A stretch of 64,000 nucleotides of DNA from Toxotes chatareus (Eukaryota; Chordata; Actinopteri; Toxotidae). Where the stretch lies: NCBI GenBank assembly GCA_016801885.1, contig JAFBJY010000295.1:124001-188000 (forward strand). The letters run 5' to 3'. This document shows, piece after piece, positions 11,226-22,146 of this stretch; within the stretch, counting starts at the first letter, position 1; each line of letters begins with the position of its first letter. Both the position numbers and the translations under genes were made by a program. The notes under the pieces were generated by a model. The model had not been told where the DNA came from and did not search any database. It saw only the letters and a list, made by a program, of their open reading frames with translations.

Positions 11226-11530
11226 TTAAACACGTGAGTCTGAATAAGACATTTCAAAACTTTTACCAGTATGTCTCCTGTCCAACCAGGCAGGAAAAGA
11301 CACTGGACCCGTGCTATGGGTCAATACAGGGGGCCTATAAATCTCTTCCTGTCCCTCCTTTGGGCTCCTCTGATCACAGCTGTGTGCATTTGCTGTCCAC
11401 ATATAAAACTGTTTTAAAGAGGGAGAAGAAAAAGATCCAGGACATAAAGGTCTGGACAGATGAGTCGGTCTCTGCCTCCAGGGATGTTTTAACTGCACAC
11501 ACTGTGGGGATGATTTGGACTCATTGGTGG
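11226..11530 (+). mobile_element. LINE fragment, end of the endonuclease domain
   Basis: The plus-strand frame reads FYQYVSCPTRQEKTLDPCYG, then LPVPPLGSSDHSCVHLL, then STYKTVLKR. This matches the C-terminal end of the apurinic-like endonuclease of vertebrate LINE ORF2: the SDH motif holds the catalytic Asp and His. The fragment is isolated, with no RT behind it. Confidence 0.65.
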
Positions 11531-12470
11531 ACATAACATGCTCATACATGGTCTTTTACAGGGACATGATCATTCCCTGTAAGCGTGTTTAAATATTTCC
11601 CAACAACAAACCACAACCCTATTTGAGACAAAAAAAAGATTCTGCTTGATTTAAAATTATAGGGTAAAGTTGAACACTTAAAATAAGAAATTAACTAAAT
11701 AAAAAGATAAATTATCTAACACTTCTAAATCTAAGTTGTTTTTTTTTTTTATCTTGGTAAGAACTTAATCATTTGCAGTGCATGGTACCTGTGGAGGAGT
11801 TGCAGACTTCCACAGCTCAGTGCATGTTCAGTTTGCTTCAGGACCTCAGATCTGACCAGTTTCTCAAAAGTTTTCATTGAAATTGAAGTCAGGGCGACTG
11901 GTCTTTAAGTTTATGTTTCAGTTGCTGAGTTTCTGTGCTAAAATCAAAGGAATCAAAACGACAATAAAAACAATTCAGAACATTATCCAGCTCTGTGTCT
12001 GAGTTCCAACCATCTAAAAAGACACAAGTACTGAGCTCTGTGCTCTGAAGGCCTGCAGTAGTTTTCATGCTTGCCCTGAACCAAGTTTATTTGCTGCCAT
12101 CTTGTTTTCCAGTTCTGATTTCTAACCCTGCTTTGACTTGTTTTTAACTTCTTTCTATTTTTCAACTTCTTTTCAACTAAAGGTTTTTATTATTTTACCT
12201 TTTACCAGAGTTATTCTTTATTGACCCTTATCTCTCTTTGATCCTGATTGGTGGAACCTTGAGCACTTTTACTTTTATCATCATGTTTAAACACATGCTT
12301 GTGTTTTGTGTATATGTGTCTGACTGCAAAACAAATCTACCTACAGGTACAAATAAAGTAACCTGAAGCTGAGGATGATTTCAGTTGATGTGCAGATGAA
12401 TGATTTGTGTTTTCTCTCCACATGAAGGTAGAAAGTGTGTGTGAGCTGATGTGGATGTGAATTCAGCATC
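11531..12470. other. No gene seen; upstream of NLR start exon
   Basis: AT-rich DNA with A- and T-runs (11628, 11738-11750). A candidate splice acceptor or 5'-UTR (tttctctccacatgaag) lies at about 12412-12428, shortly before the ATG. The tail at about 12340-12360 (acaaataaagtaacctg) resembles a LINE 3' end. Confidence 0.4.
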
Positions 12471-12559
12471 ATGAATCAGTGTGAGGACAGAGAGGAGGAG
12501 CCCCTCCCCTAAAAAAGCAGTCTGTGTGGGGACCATGAGATCCAGACCAAAGCTCAGAG
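12471..12559 (+). pseudogene. NLR-C exon 1 (start exon) with a premature stop
   Basis: The ATG at 12471 begins MNQCEDREE, the standard opening of fish NLRC3-like proteins as I know them. The exon ends …TKAQR at 12559 before a gtgag donor. Codon 14 (12510-12512) is TAA where the family has Ser in the PPSK stretch; the frame on both sides is intact (…KSSLCGDHE…). So this is a single nonsense change rather than a frameshift, though local indels around the C-run may have produced it. Confidence 0.8.
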
Positions 12560-12671
12560 GTGAGATGAGGATCTCTAACTGTCCATGACTCTTCTCCATG
12601 TCAGAGCTCAGCACTCACATCACTGCACCATCATTATTCACACTCAAAGCTCTGTGTGTGTTGTGTTGAAG

Positions 12672-12812
12672 GCCAGAGCAGCAGCACACACCAGACTCTG
12701 CTGGACCTGGACCTGAACATGGACCTGAGCCCAGCTGTGTGTCCATGAAGAGTGACAGGTCAAAGGATGTCCCCATTAAATTCAAAGGACAGCCTCCCTC
12801 TGCTGCAAAGAA
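12672..12812 (+). pseudogene. NLR-C exon 2, first copy of the small repeat exon
   Basis: A 141 bp exon in frame with exon 1: PEQQHTPDSAGPGPE, then PEPSCVSMKSDRSKDVPI and QPPSAAK, followed by a gtgag donor. The acceptor is weak (gttgaag instead of a pyrimidine tract plus CAG). The PSCVSMKSDRS motif marks the N-terminal repeat found ahead of FISNA in fish NLRs. Its function is not known to me. Confidence 0.8.
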
Positions 12813-12926
12813 GTGAGCTGCAACTGACTACATGTTTTCTTCTTTACTATGAGAACACTGTATGAATAATAGATATGTTGTCCATGTCCCCATGTCCCTG
12901 ATGGTCTTAATCTCTGTGTCCACCAG

Positions 12927-13043
12927 GATCCATCAGAGACCAGACTTCCCTGTACCTGAGCCCAGCTGTGTTTCCATGAAGAGTGACAGGTCAAAGGATG
13001 TCCCCATTGATTTCAAAGCACAGCCTCCCTCTGCTGCAAAGAA
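12927..13043 (+). pseudogene. NLR-C exon 3, second copy of the small repeat exon
   Basis: A 117 bp exon after a ccaccag acceptor repeats the end of exon 2 almost word for word: PEPSCVSMKSDRSKDVPI followed by DFKAQPPSAAK, with the same gtgag donor context. Phase is kept, so exons 2 and 3 form an in-frame tandem duplication. The open frame is preserved. Confidence 0.85.
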
Positions 13044-13584
13044 GTGAGCTGCAGCTGAGTTTAAAATGTATCAGACAGCTGTCCTGTATAACTGGTCTTC
13101 TATGAAAGATGAAGTGATTGTGTTTTGTCTCCAGGCTTCATGAATGACACAGTATATGAACATGATCAGGCTGAAACACAGGCTTTAGTGGCAAAGTTCA
13201 TGTTTCTCTTTTCAACAAAAGCACTTCTTATGTTCTTATATGTGTCATTCCGATCAGAACTAAAACTCCCTGTAACTCAGCACCTATCCAGTTCCAGTGT
13301 TTGTGTTAGTGTCCTGTAGCAGAGGTGAGACTTCTGTCAAACCCAGTGTGAGTCCTTAAAACTCATCATTTAAAAGGTGGACTTGTTGTGATGACTCTAG
13401 GTCATGAGGTACAGAATTGATTGCTTGTTTCCTCTCATTGAGAATGTCACAGCACAGTAGTGTTTGCTTTAATCAAGACAGTCACCACAGAACATAAAAG
13501 CAGTTGTTGTTTGTGTACAAAGCATAAAACACTCACAGATGCTGCAAACATAATGTGAGCTAATTCTTCATGATTCCTCCACAG

Positions 13585-13673
13585 AGTGGACCAGGAGAGC
13601 TCAGAGGTTCCCAGTGCTCAGTCTGCCCATCAGCATCAAACACACCTGGACTCCATATTTATGGTCTGTACAT
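13585..13673 (+). pseudogene. NLR-C exon 4 (VDQESSEVPSAQ exon)
   Basis: Starts after a tcctccacag acceptor and reads VDQESSEVPSAQSAHQHQ then THLDSIFM, the linker exon that precedes the LLEENI exon in fish NLR-C genes. The proposed donor is GTCTGT, which is weak but GT-type. Frame continues from exon 3. Confidence 0.7.
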
Positions 13674-13820
13674 GGACAACAACTACTTTGACATCTATTG
13701 TGTTGACAATAATCTCCATGCTGCACTTTCTAGAGCAGTGGATTGTCAGTGTGTCCAACATGGATCTGATGTTTGGCTCCATGGTTTTACTTTGATTGTG
13801 TCATTCGTTTTCTGTTCCAG

Positions 13821-14050
13821 CTGCTGGAGGAGAACATTGTCACTTTTGTGAAGAAGGAGCTGAAGAAGATCCAGAAGGTTGTGAGTACAGATTACCCAGA
13901 ATCCTCAGAGAGTCAGAGGGAGGATGAGGAGGTGTTGGATGGTGAGGATGAAGAGCAGAGGAGGAGCAGCAGAGAGGCTTTTTGTGAAGATCACAGTGAA
14001 CTTCCTGAGGAGAATGAAGCAGGAGGAGCTGGCTGACTGTCTGCACAGCA
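13821..14050 (+). pseudogene. NLR-C exon 5, frameshifted
   Basis: After a ttctgttccag acceptor: LLEENIVTFVKKELKKIQK, an acidic stretch (EDEEVLDGEDEEQ) and RRSSREAF. Here one extra T in the gcttttt run (about 13978-13983) shifts the frame and leads to TGA at 14034-14036. In the other frame the expected ITVNFLRRMKQEELADCL follows, up to a gtaagag donor at 14051. The region is predicted helical; the family uses it as a link between the N-terminal repeats and FISNA. Confidence 0.85.
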
Positions 14051-14215
14051 GTAAGAGGATTTCTCGAAAGATTCAACATGATGGACAAATGGGACATTTA
14101 CTAACATCTCAAGACATGGAGGGAAATATGTTCATGTGTGTTCTTTAGGGGGATGAACATGTCATGTTTTCTTTATGAATCAGTCATTGATGTTGTTTCT
14201 TGTTTGTTCATTCAG

Positions 14216-16018
14216 GACATGTTGCTGCAGTTTGTCAACGTAAACTTAAATCTGCTCTGAAGAAGAAGTTCCAGTGTGTGCTTGAGGGGATCTCTAAAGC
14301 AGGAAACCCAACCCTTCTGAATCAGATCTACACAGAGCTCTACATCACAGAGGGAGGGACTGGAGAGGTCAATGATGAACATGAGGTCAGACAGATTGAA
14401 ACAGCATCCAGGAAACCAGCCAGACCAGAAACAAGCATCAGACAAGAAGACATCTTTAAAGCCTCACCTGGAAGAGATGGACCAATCAGAACAGTGATGA
14501 CAAAGGGAGTGGCTGGCATTGGGAAAACAGTCTTAACACAGAAGTTGACTCTGGACTGGGCTGAAGACAAAGCCAACCAGGACATACACTTCACATTTCC
14601 ATTCACGTTCAGAGAGCTGAATGTGCTGAAAGAGAAAAAGTTCAGCTTGGTGGAACTTGTTCATCAGTTCTTTACTGAAACCAAAGAAGCAGGACTCTGC
14701 AGGTTTGAAGAGGTCCAGGTTCTGTTCATCTTTGATGGTCTGGATGAGTGTCGACTTCCTCTGGACTTCCACAACACTGAGATCCTGGCTGATGTTACAG
14801 AGTCCACCTCAGTGGATGTGCTGCTGACAAACCTCATCAGGGGGAAACTGCTTCCCTCTGCTCGCCTCTGGATAACCACACGACCTGCAGCAGCCAATCA
14901 GATCCCTCCTGAGTGTGTTGACATGGTGACAGAGGTCAGAGGGTTCACTGACCCACAGAAGGAGGAGTACTTCAGGAAGAGGTTCAGAGAGGAGGAGCAG
15001 GCCAGAAGGATCATCTCCCACATCAAGACTTCACGAAGCCTCCACATCATGTGCCACATCCCGGTCTTCTGCTGGATCACTGCTACAGTTCTGGAGGATG
15101 TGTTGAAAACCAGAGAGGGAGGAGGGCTGCCCAAGACCCTGACTGAGATGTACATCCACTTCCTGGTGGTTCAGTCCAAACTGAAGAAAGTTAAGTATGA
15201 TGGAGGAGCTGAGACAGATCCACACTGGAGTCCAGAGACCAAGAAGATGATTGAGTCTCTGGGAAAACTGGCTTTTGAGCAGCTGCAGAAAGGAAACCTG
15301 ATCTTCTATGAATCAGACCTGACAGAGTGTGGCATCGATATCAGAGCGGCCTCAGTGTACTCAGGAGTGTTCACACAGGTCTTTAAAGAGGAGAGAGGAC
15401 TGTACCAGGACAAGGTGTTCTGCTTCATCCATCTGAGTCTTCAGGAGTTTCTGGCTGCTCTTCATGTCCATCTGACCTTCATCAAGTCTGGAGTCAATCT
15501 GCTGTCAGAGGAACAATCAACCTCCAACTGGTCTAAACTGTCCACAGACAAACCCGATCCAACACAGCTCTACCAGAGGGCTGTGGACAAGGCCTTACAG
15601 AGTCCAAATGGACACCTGGACTTGTTCCTCCGCTTCCTCCTGGGTCTTTCACTGCAGACCAATCAGACTCTCCACGAGGTCTGCTGACACAGACAGGAAG
15701 TGTCTCACAGACCAATCAGCAAACAGTCCAGTACATCAAGAAGAAGATTGAAGAGACTCCCTCTGCAGAGCAAAGCATCAACCTGTTCCACTGTCTGAAT
15801 GAACTGAATGATCGTTCTCTAGTGGAGCAGATCCAACAGTCCCTGAGTTCAGGACATCTCTCCACAGATGAACTGTCTCCTGCTCAATGGTCAGCTCTGG
15901 TCTTCATCTTACTGTCATCAGAAAAAGATCTGGACGTGTTTGACCTGAAGAAATACTCTGCTTCAGAGGAGGCTCTTCTGAAGCTGCTGCCAGTTGTCAA
16001 AGCCTCTAACAAAGCTCT
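14216..16018 (+). pseudogene. NLR-C FISNA-NACHT exon with a one-base deletion
   Basis: An exon of 1803 bp between a ttcattcag acceptor and a gtaagt donor. It opens with FISNA (QRKLKSALKKKFQCVLEG, about 14234-14290), then the NACHT ATPase: Walker A GVAGIGKT (14506-14529), Walker B LFIFDGLDE (about 14722-14748), and a sensor-type TTRP (about 14875-14886). Winged-helix and helical parts follow (…FIHLSLQEFLAALHV…, near 15425). The frame closes at 15687 because one base is lost at about 15672-15674 in the TLLRGLLTQTG segment; the remaining codons (IKKKIEETPSAEQS, then SPAQWSALVFILLSSEKDLD) continue in another frame to the donor. NACHT drives nucleotide-dependent oligomerisation in the cytosol. Confidence 0.93.
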
Positions 16019-16189
16019 GTAAGTGTATAGATAGTTGGATTTATTCATCATTATATAAAGACTCTGCTATTTTATTCAGCAGGAGGGAAAATAAATTCCT
16101 CTCTTCTTTAATTTCTTATCATCATCTCTGAGCTCTGAGCTTCATCACATTGAATCTGAATTAAAATAATGGATCCTACATTAAAGAGC

Positions 16190-16463
16190 CAAGTCTCAGC
16201 TTTAATTGAAGCAGGTTGACATCAGTATAGAAAGAACTGTGTGGGAGATTCAGCCCTTTTAGTGGTTCAAAAGTAACTGGACAAATACACATGAAGTAAA
16301 ACAAACTCATCAGATTTAATATTTATTGTAAAATCCTTTGCAGTCATTGACTGTAGTATCCATTATGATATTTTAAAATGAATGTGCTTAGATCCCAAAT
16401 AACATATCATGTCTAACGTCCGAATGTCTCATGTCCAAATACTTACGGCCTTGACTGTACATG
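16190..16463. repeat. DNA-transposon remnant in NLR intron
   Basis: The right end (tgtccaaatacttacggccttgactgta) resembles the terminal repeat of fish Tc1/mariner-type elements, which usually read gtccaaatacttatggacctgactgta. The matching left terminus is not clear, so this is probably a truncated non-autonomous copy. No coding capacity is seen. Confidence 0.5.
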
Positions 16464-16773
16464 TCTGTTTATTACTGATTGTGTCATATTTAACTGTCAT
16501 GTCTCCAACTTGTTGAGAATAAAACAGAAAGGATTTGAATCAGAGCCAATGAAAGATGATCATCAATGTAGAAACTCCTCATTGGTTAGCAGGTGGATAA
16601 AGAGCTGATATTTCTGCTTCACTCAACAAATCTGTGTTTGATGTTTGGCCCAGTTTTCAAATGCAGGTCTGTTAGTTTGCTGTGAGCTGCAGAGCAAACT
16701 GAGAGTTTTGTTCCTTTGATTGTCCTTTCAACACAAATGTTATTTGACTTTTTCTTCATTGTTTCCTCTTCAG

Positions 16774-16947
16774 ACTGAGCAGCTGTAACCTCTCAAAGAG
16801 AAGCTGTAAAGCTCTGTCCTCAGTTCTCAGCTCCCAGTCCTCTAGTCTGAGACACCTGGACCTGAGTGACAACAAGCTGCGGGATTCAGGGGTAAAGCTT
16901 CTGTCTGCTGGATTGAAGAGTCCACACTGTAGACTGGAGACTCTGAG
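16774..16947 (+). pseudogene. NLR-C LRR exon A (174 bp)
   Basis: After cctcttcag: LSSCNLSKRSCKALSSVLSS, then LRHLDLSDNKLRDSGVKLL and SAGLKSPHCRLETLR, with a GTCAGT donor. Frame and phase follow from the NACHT exon. It has two LRR units of the ribonuclease-inhibitor type. The exon body is intact. Confidence 0.9.
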
Positions 16948-17159
16948 GTCAGTTCACTGTCTGTTACTGTTGTAGATCTTATATCTTTAATCCACAACTG
17001 AACCTGGTTTATCTTCATCCAGAACTTGAATCCATTCATCTTGAATGAATGAGATTGTAAATAGTTGTTGTTCCATATTGTGACTCCTCTTCTCTCAGAC
17101 TAAGAATTATTCCTTCAGTTTCACTTCATTTCAGTCAGTTGTCATGAATAATGTCTGTT

Positions 17160-17393
17160 GACTTCAATGAAACCTTCAGCACTTATATATATATATATAT
17201 ATATAAGATGAAAATAAAATAAAAACAGGGAGGAGAATAATATGTACAATAATACATACAATGTTGTAAAAATATAACCTGTCAGGTGTGCAGTGTGTAC
17301 ATTTATAATAGAAAAATAGAGCCATGGTTCTCTAATGGTGGTATGTACAGTTGTGCAGCAGTGTATAGTTATGTACACATAATATACATATAC
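17160..17393 (-). mobile_element. LINE 3'-end fragment
   Basis: Starts with a short (TA)n and matches the AT-rich block 61290-61565 nearly base for base (gaggagaataatatgtacaat, then gtcaggtgtgcag, then ggttctctaa). It belongs to the LINE family whose ORF end lies at 61699-61905 minus. It is 5' truncated exactly where the next hAT element begins. Confidence 0.7.
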
Positions 17394-17716
17394 TAGGGGT
17401 GTGCGATATGACGATATTAGATCGTGAAGGATTAGAAAGTGTTGCCGATCTGCCAGAGGAGAGAGATCGTATTATCGTCTATAGGGCACGTTCTATTAAT
17501 TGCAGCTCTATGTTTGCGCACAGAAGCGCGAGAAGTTTTTTTTTTCCTTGGGAAACTAACAGCCCGCTTCACGTGAACATGACCAACCAATCATGGCGAA
17601 GTATTAGCAGTGCTGATTTTTTTTTTTTACTAGCCTCGCTGTTTCAGTCAAGCTGTAGCGGGTAGCCTTGGCTGACAACGAAAGTGAAAGCTTGAAATCC
17701 ACTTCAGTCGTATGGA

Positions 17717-18146
17717 CAGTGTTGGGGAGTAACGGAATACATGTAACGGCGTTACGTATTCAGAATACAAATTCTGAGTAACTGTATTCCATTACAGTTA
17801 CAGTTTAAATAGATAGTATTCAGAATACAGTTACATTGTTGAAATCAATGGATTACGTGACGATACTTCTCTGTTTCACGAGTTTATATTTATTCTCTAA
17901 ATGAACGAAGGCAACCCGATGCGTTTCCCAGAAGCCCCAGCTCCACGAAAACAAACGGAAATAAACGAGCTATTCGCCTGATCAGTCGGTCAGAATGGAG
18001 TCGGACGAGGAGCAGCAGGAGTGAGAGCTTGAGCCGCAGCCGGTAAAACAGAGCCGGGACAGGAATGCGTTGGCCAAGACAGAAACGGCGTTACATATTC
18101 TGAATACGTAACGCCGTTACATGTATTCCGTTACTCCCCAACACAG
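17717..18146. mobile_element. Nested hAT-type MITE with perfect 8-bp target duplication
   Basis: A 430 bp element begins CAGTGTTGGGGAGTAACGG and ends with the complement (…TTACTCCCCAACACAG). Terminal inverted repeats extend about 45 bases, including ACGGCGTTACGTATTC. Both sides carry CGTATGGA (17709-17716 and 18147-18154), a clean 8-bp target site duplication of hAT type. No coding capacity. It splits the BED-finger ORF of its host. Confidence 0.95.
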
Positions 18147-18154
18147 CGTATGGA

Positions 18155-18489
18155 ACTGGTTTGGGTTTTCTCCAAACGACAAAGCGCAAACAACTGTCAT
18201 TTGTAAAGTTTGCACAGAGAAGGTTCGAGCTTCGTATGGAAACACAACGAACCTGTTTAACCACCTGAAGAGGCAGCATCCGAAACAATTAGCTGAGAGC
18301 CAAGCAGCGAGGCCAACCACACATCAGCCAGTGGTAACGGCTAAAGACATTACACAGAAACAACCAACTATAACACAAGCCTTTGATAAAAGCACGCTGT
18401 GTGAGAGAAGTAGCAAACGGTGGAAAGAGGTGACTCTTTTATCTTTAGGGCTAAGTTTTTACATAGAGAATAGTTTGGTTCTAAATTAA
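18155..18489 (+). pseudogene. BED zinc-finger fragment of a hAT transposase
   Basis: Reads WNWFGFSPNDKAQTTVICKV, then CTEKVRASYG and LFNHLKRQHPKQL: CxxC near 18205-18214 and HxxxxH near 18262-18280 form the BED finger that binds transposon DNA. The frame closes at 18487-18489. The upstream codons (STSVV) lie left of the nested MITE and join in frame once the insert and one target duplication are ignored. Confidence 0.8.
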
Positions 18490-18583
18490 CTTTACTGTAA
18501 AAAATGAACTGATAAAATCGTGATCGTGATTTTACCATTAAAAAAACCGTGATGTGATATTTTTGCCATATCACCCACCCCTA

Positions 18584-20366
18584 ATTTCTCCTAAAGACAG
18601 ATCACATCTCTCTGATCACATCATGTTGAAAAGAATTCAACCTTATTGGTTTGTTAATTGTGTTTGTGCTCGATCAGTTTTGTGTTGACGACAAATCATT
18701 ATTCAGTCGTCTGCCACGCTCGTCTAAATATTTCATCCTTTCATATTTAAATATGTGCAGCTCTGATATTGTCAGTCCATTAGTTTCATTTGTACCTTTT
18801 GGTAAAAGTCAGCCCATGTTGCAGCTAATGGACGTGAAGCTAACAGCAGCAGGTAGCTCACAGAGAGAGATCATCTTTAGCAGCTGTCACTGTTCACTGA
18901 GCTCAACTGGAGAAAAATATCCTGGAGTCAGAGAAAAATCCTGGACAGTAAAAATGTTTTTCTAATGGAGACGGCCTCATGATAACTTAGTGGAGTCAGA
19001 TCAGAGTTCTCAGTTATTCCAAATGGTTTTCCTTATGGCTCCAAATAAAAGTCAAAGACTTGAGCAGGGTTTATTTAAAGGGCGACAGGAGCAGAGTCAT
19101 GATGGGGACATGTTGGACAGGACAGTTTTTCAGCTTCCAGAGGTTGATGTTGTGGTCCATCAGTCAGTGAAGGTGAGGCTGTAGAGTGTGAGGGACATGA
19201 ATTCTTCTGGAGCTTCTGGAGAGGAGAAAGGACTCTCTGTTGTAATGACTACAAAAAGAAGGCAGCTGAGACCAGTCACAGTGTTTGGGATTTAGAGCAG
19301 GTACACACTGGATATAGATGTGAAAAAGCTGCTGTTCCCTAACAAATCCCACTTTATTTAACAATCATCTGACTGTTGAATCTCTGAGAAATGAAACATG
19401 GAGTGAACGAAGAGATCTTTGGATGACAGAGTTTAGGAAAGTTTTCAAAGCTCTGTTATGAATGAAAACCACTTTGTGCTCAGTCTCTGTTGAGTTGAAT
19501 GAATGTTTTCGTTGTGGATCCAGGAAATAGACTCTACACATGAGAGACATGATAGAATGTGTTGAACTGCTCCTTCCTCCACCAGCCTATGATACCAAAC
19601 TGCAGTGAGGACAAGCTCAGCGGGAGTCTGTTCTCTGAGCAACTAATTCCAGTAAGAGCAGTTTCCAATGAGCAGATCTCACACACTGACAAACTACAGT
19701 CTCCATGACTGGAGCGTCTGGGGTCAAAGGTCAGAACCACCCTCAGGACTTATTACAGAAGACAGTGCAACAGTGATTCATCAGTGTACAGATACATGTC
19801 AGTAAATGTTTACCACACTCCATGAAGATCAAAGTGCAGCAAAAGCTCAGATCTTCTGCTACAGCTGCTCATTTCTACCTGTCAACAGGTGCAGAGCTCT
19901 TCAACAAACAGGTTTTACACCTGGTTAAAGTCATAGAGGTGATGATGATGAATGACACCATCAAATCTGATGTTTGTAAAAAGGCTGGAAGCTGTTTCCA
20001 AACAGAGCTGTGAAGCTGAGAGTTGAAGGACGACACCAACAACTCCTTTAATCTGCATCTGACTGTTGTTTTCAGATCCAGCTGTGAACATGTGGACTTC
20101 TCATTTTAACTGCACAAACCTACTGAGCTACTGAATATATTGATCCTCTAATGACAGACCTGACTGATATGAATGTGTTGACATGAACAGGTGTGTGAAT
20201 GTTGTGGTGACATGTGGATGATGTGTGTAGAAGGCTGACATGATGATAATCCACAGCAACAGAAGGACACAGTCACTCTGCTCATGTTAGAGAGAAGCTC
20301 ATTGATTAGGACATATCTGATTGGATTATCAATGATTTTCATCTTCATCTGTTATCCTTTATTCAG
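18584..20366. other. NLR intron, no gene seen
   Basis: Sequence without coding signal or recognisable element. Short open frames here lack family resemblance. Confidence 0.4.
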
Positions 20367-20540
20367 GTTGAGGGGCTGCAGTTTGTCAAAGATCAGCTGT
20401 GCTTCTCTGGCCTCAGCTCTGAAGTCCAACCCCTCCCATCTGAGACACCTGGACCTGTGGGGAAACAACCTGCAGGATTCAGACCTGAAGGATCTGTGTG
20501 GTTTTCTGCAGAGTCCAGATTGTGGACTGGAGACTCTGAG
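20367..20540 (+). pseudogene. NLR-C LRR exon B (174 bp)
   Basis: After tttattcag: LRGCSLSKISCASLASALKS, LRHLDLWGNNLQDSDLKDL, CGFLQSPDCGLETLR, then a GTCAGA donor. Two LRR units, intact frame. It is very similar to the exons at 1087 and 21973, so these are recent duplicates of one LRR exon. Confidence 0.9.
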
Positions 20541-21972
20541 GTCAGACTCCATTGTTTACTTGTGTGCTGAGATGAATATGATGTGAAAGTTGTGCTTTAT
20601 TCAGTATTTATTAGGTCAAATCTCCTTCAGAATTTCTAACATTCAAAGTGTGAAATGGTTGAAAGGAAGTTGTGAAAGTGCTGACTCTGATTTTCAAAGT
20701 GATTTTTAAAGCTTTGAAAATGATTTGGATTCTGACTTTTACAGTCCACATTGACAGTGTCAGCAGTTTGACTGAGTTGAGCTTGTGTTATTCACAAAGT
20801 CTCATTGAGATCAGGATGTTTGACAAGAACTGATCTGTACAACACGTGTGAGCAGGTCTGAAGGCACAAGTGTTCATAGCTGCTCCCAATGGCCTCACTC
20901 ACAGGCACAGTGAAAAGCCTGCTGTCACAGAGAGGACACGTCACCATGGTTTAAATACGGAGAGGACATTTTCACACAGTGTCTCCTGAAGACATTCATA
21001 GAGCTACACTCAGCTGCTGAGCTGAACAGGGACACAAATATTTGTGGAACCAATGAAAACAGAGCAGAGAGAGAAGTTCAAACCCTGGCTCCTTTCTCAG
21101 CTCCACACAGCCGACCAATCACTGAGCCCACTGGGTGTCAACGTCCCACTGTGTCTTTGTCACAGGGACACAGAACCCCCCTAAGCTGACAGCCACCAGG
21201 AAGGTGGGGCCAGAAATCCCAGAATGCAATGCTGGAACAGCAGATTCAAATGTGTGAGCAGAGAGTGTTGGATGAAGCTGAACTTGCTTTGGACCAAAGA
21301 CACATGACTGGAATGTGATGAAATGTCTCATTCAACACACTGCACATGTGCTGAATGTCTGCAGCTTCTCAAACTCTCAACACAAACTTCAGTCACACTC
21401 AAAACATCAAAGGCTCAAACTATGATTTCACACAATATGAAAGATTTCATTTGAAACCTTAGTGAACACTTTGAAAACTTTCTTCCAAACTGTTAAACCT
21501 GAGTGTGAATGTGGGACTTTTTGAAGGAGATTTGAGCTCAGAGATTTGATGCTGATCCACACTGAGCATCTTGTTCAGCTTCATATTTCAAACTCGTTGA
21601 ATGAAGATTCAAAATCCAACACTTGCTAATTGACTCTTTACTTTGGAACAATTTCATCTTCACCTTCAGTTGACTTTTATATTTCTTCACATACAAAGCA
21701 AATATTCCACATTAAGACAGAAAGAAATGTTTCTTCACTCTTTGCTTTATGATCTGTGATGTTTATAGTGACTGAAGTTAATGAGAGCTGTGTTTGACTT
21801 TTAGTATCTGACTGTTTTTAAGCTGCATCCTGTTGGTTCAGGTGTTTGGAGTTTCCATTTTCCAAACTTGTACATTCTCAACCTTCTTCAGCTCTGAACA
21901 GATGATGAAACACTCAACGCTTTCAAGCAGGAACTTTGTCTCCTAAACTCACATCTTTTATTCTTTATTCAG
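20541..21972. other. NLR intron, no gene seen
   Basis: AT-rich intronic DNA with many AAAC/TTTG-type stretches around 20640-20720 and 21360-21620. No element ends or coding region recognised. Confidence 0.4.
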
Positions 21973-22146
21973 TTTGAGTTTCTGCAGGTTGTCAGAGATC
22001 AGCTGTGCTTCTCTGGCCTCAGCTCTGAAGTCCAACCCCTCCCATCTGAGAGACCTGGACCTGAGTTACAACAACCTGCAGGATTCAGGACTGACTCATC
22101 TGTGTGGTTTTCTGCAGAGTCCAGACTGTGGACTGGAGACTCTGAG
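21973..22146 (+). pseudogene. NLR-C LRR exon C (174 bp)
   Basis: After tttattcag: LSFCRLSEISCASLASALKS (first codons lie across the border), LRDLDLSYNNLQDSGLTHL, CGFLQSPDCGLETLR, then a GTCAGT donor. Intact frame, two LRR units. Its copy at 1087-1260 differs mainly in the LYLWGNKL segment. Confidence 0.9.

Larger units (their letters stand above)
17394..18583 (+). mobile_element. Non-autonomous hAT element keeping a BED-finger exon
   Basis: Ends are inverted: TAGGGGTGTGCGATATG at the left and the complement of TAGGGGTGGGTGATATGG at the right. Between them lie a short leader, a BED-finger coding piece and no RNase H core, so transposase is truncated. A second element (17717-18146) is inserted inside. 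I see no matching 8-bp target duplication at the outer ends; the left flank is LINE sequence, the right flank is not. Confidence 0.75.

Noticed and set aside
13125..13319. Possible extra NLR exon after a tctccag acceptor
   Set aside because: No similarity to known NLR-C exons and no suitable donor in phase; treated as intron.
14212..15225. Minus-strand frames of 60-90 codons
   Set aside because: They mirror the NACHT exon on the opposite strand and show no domain.
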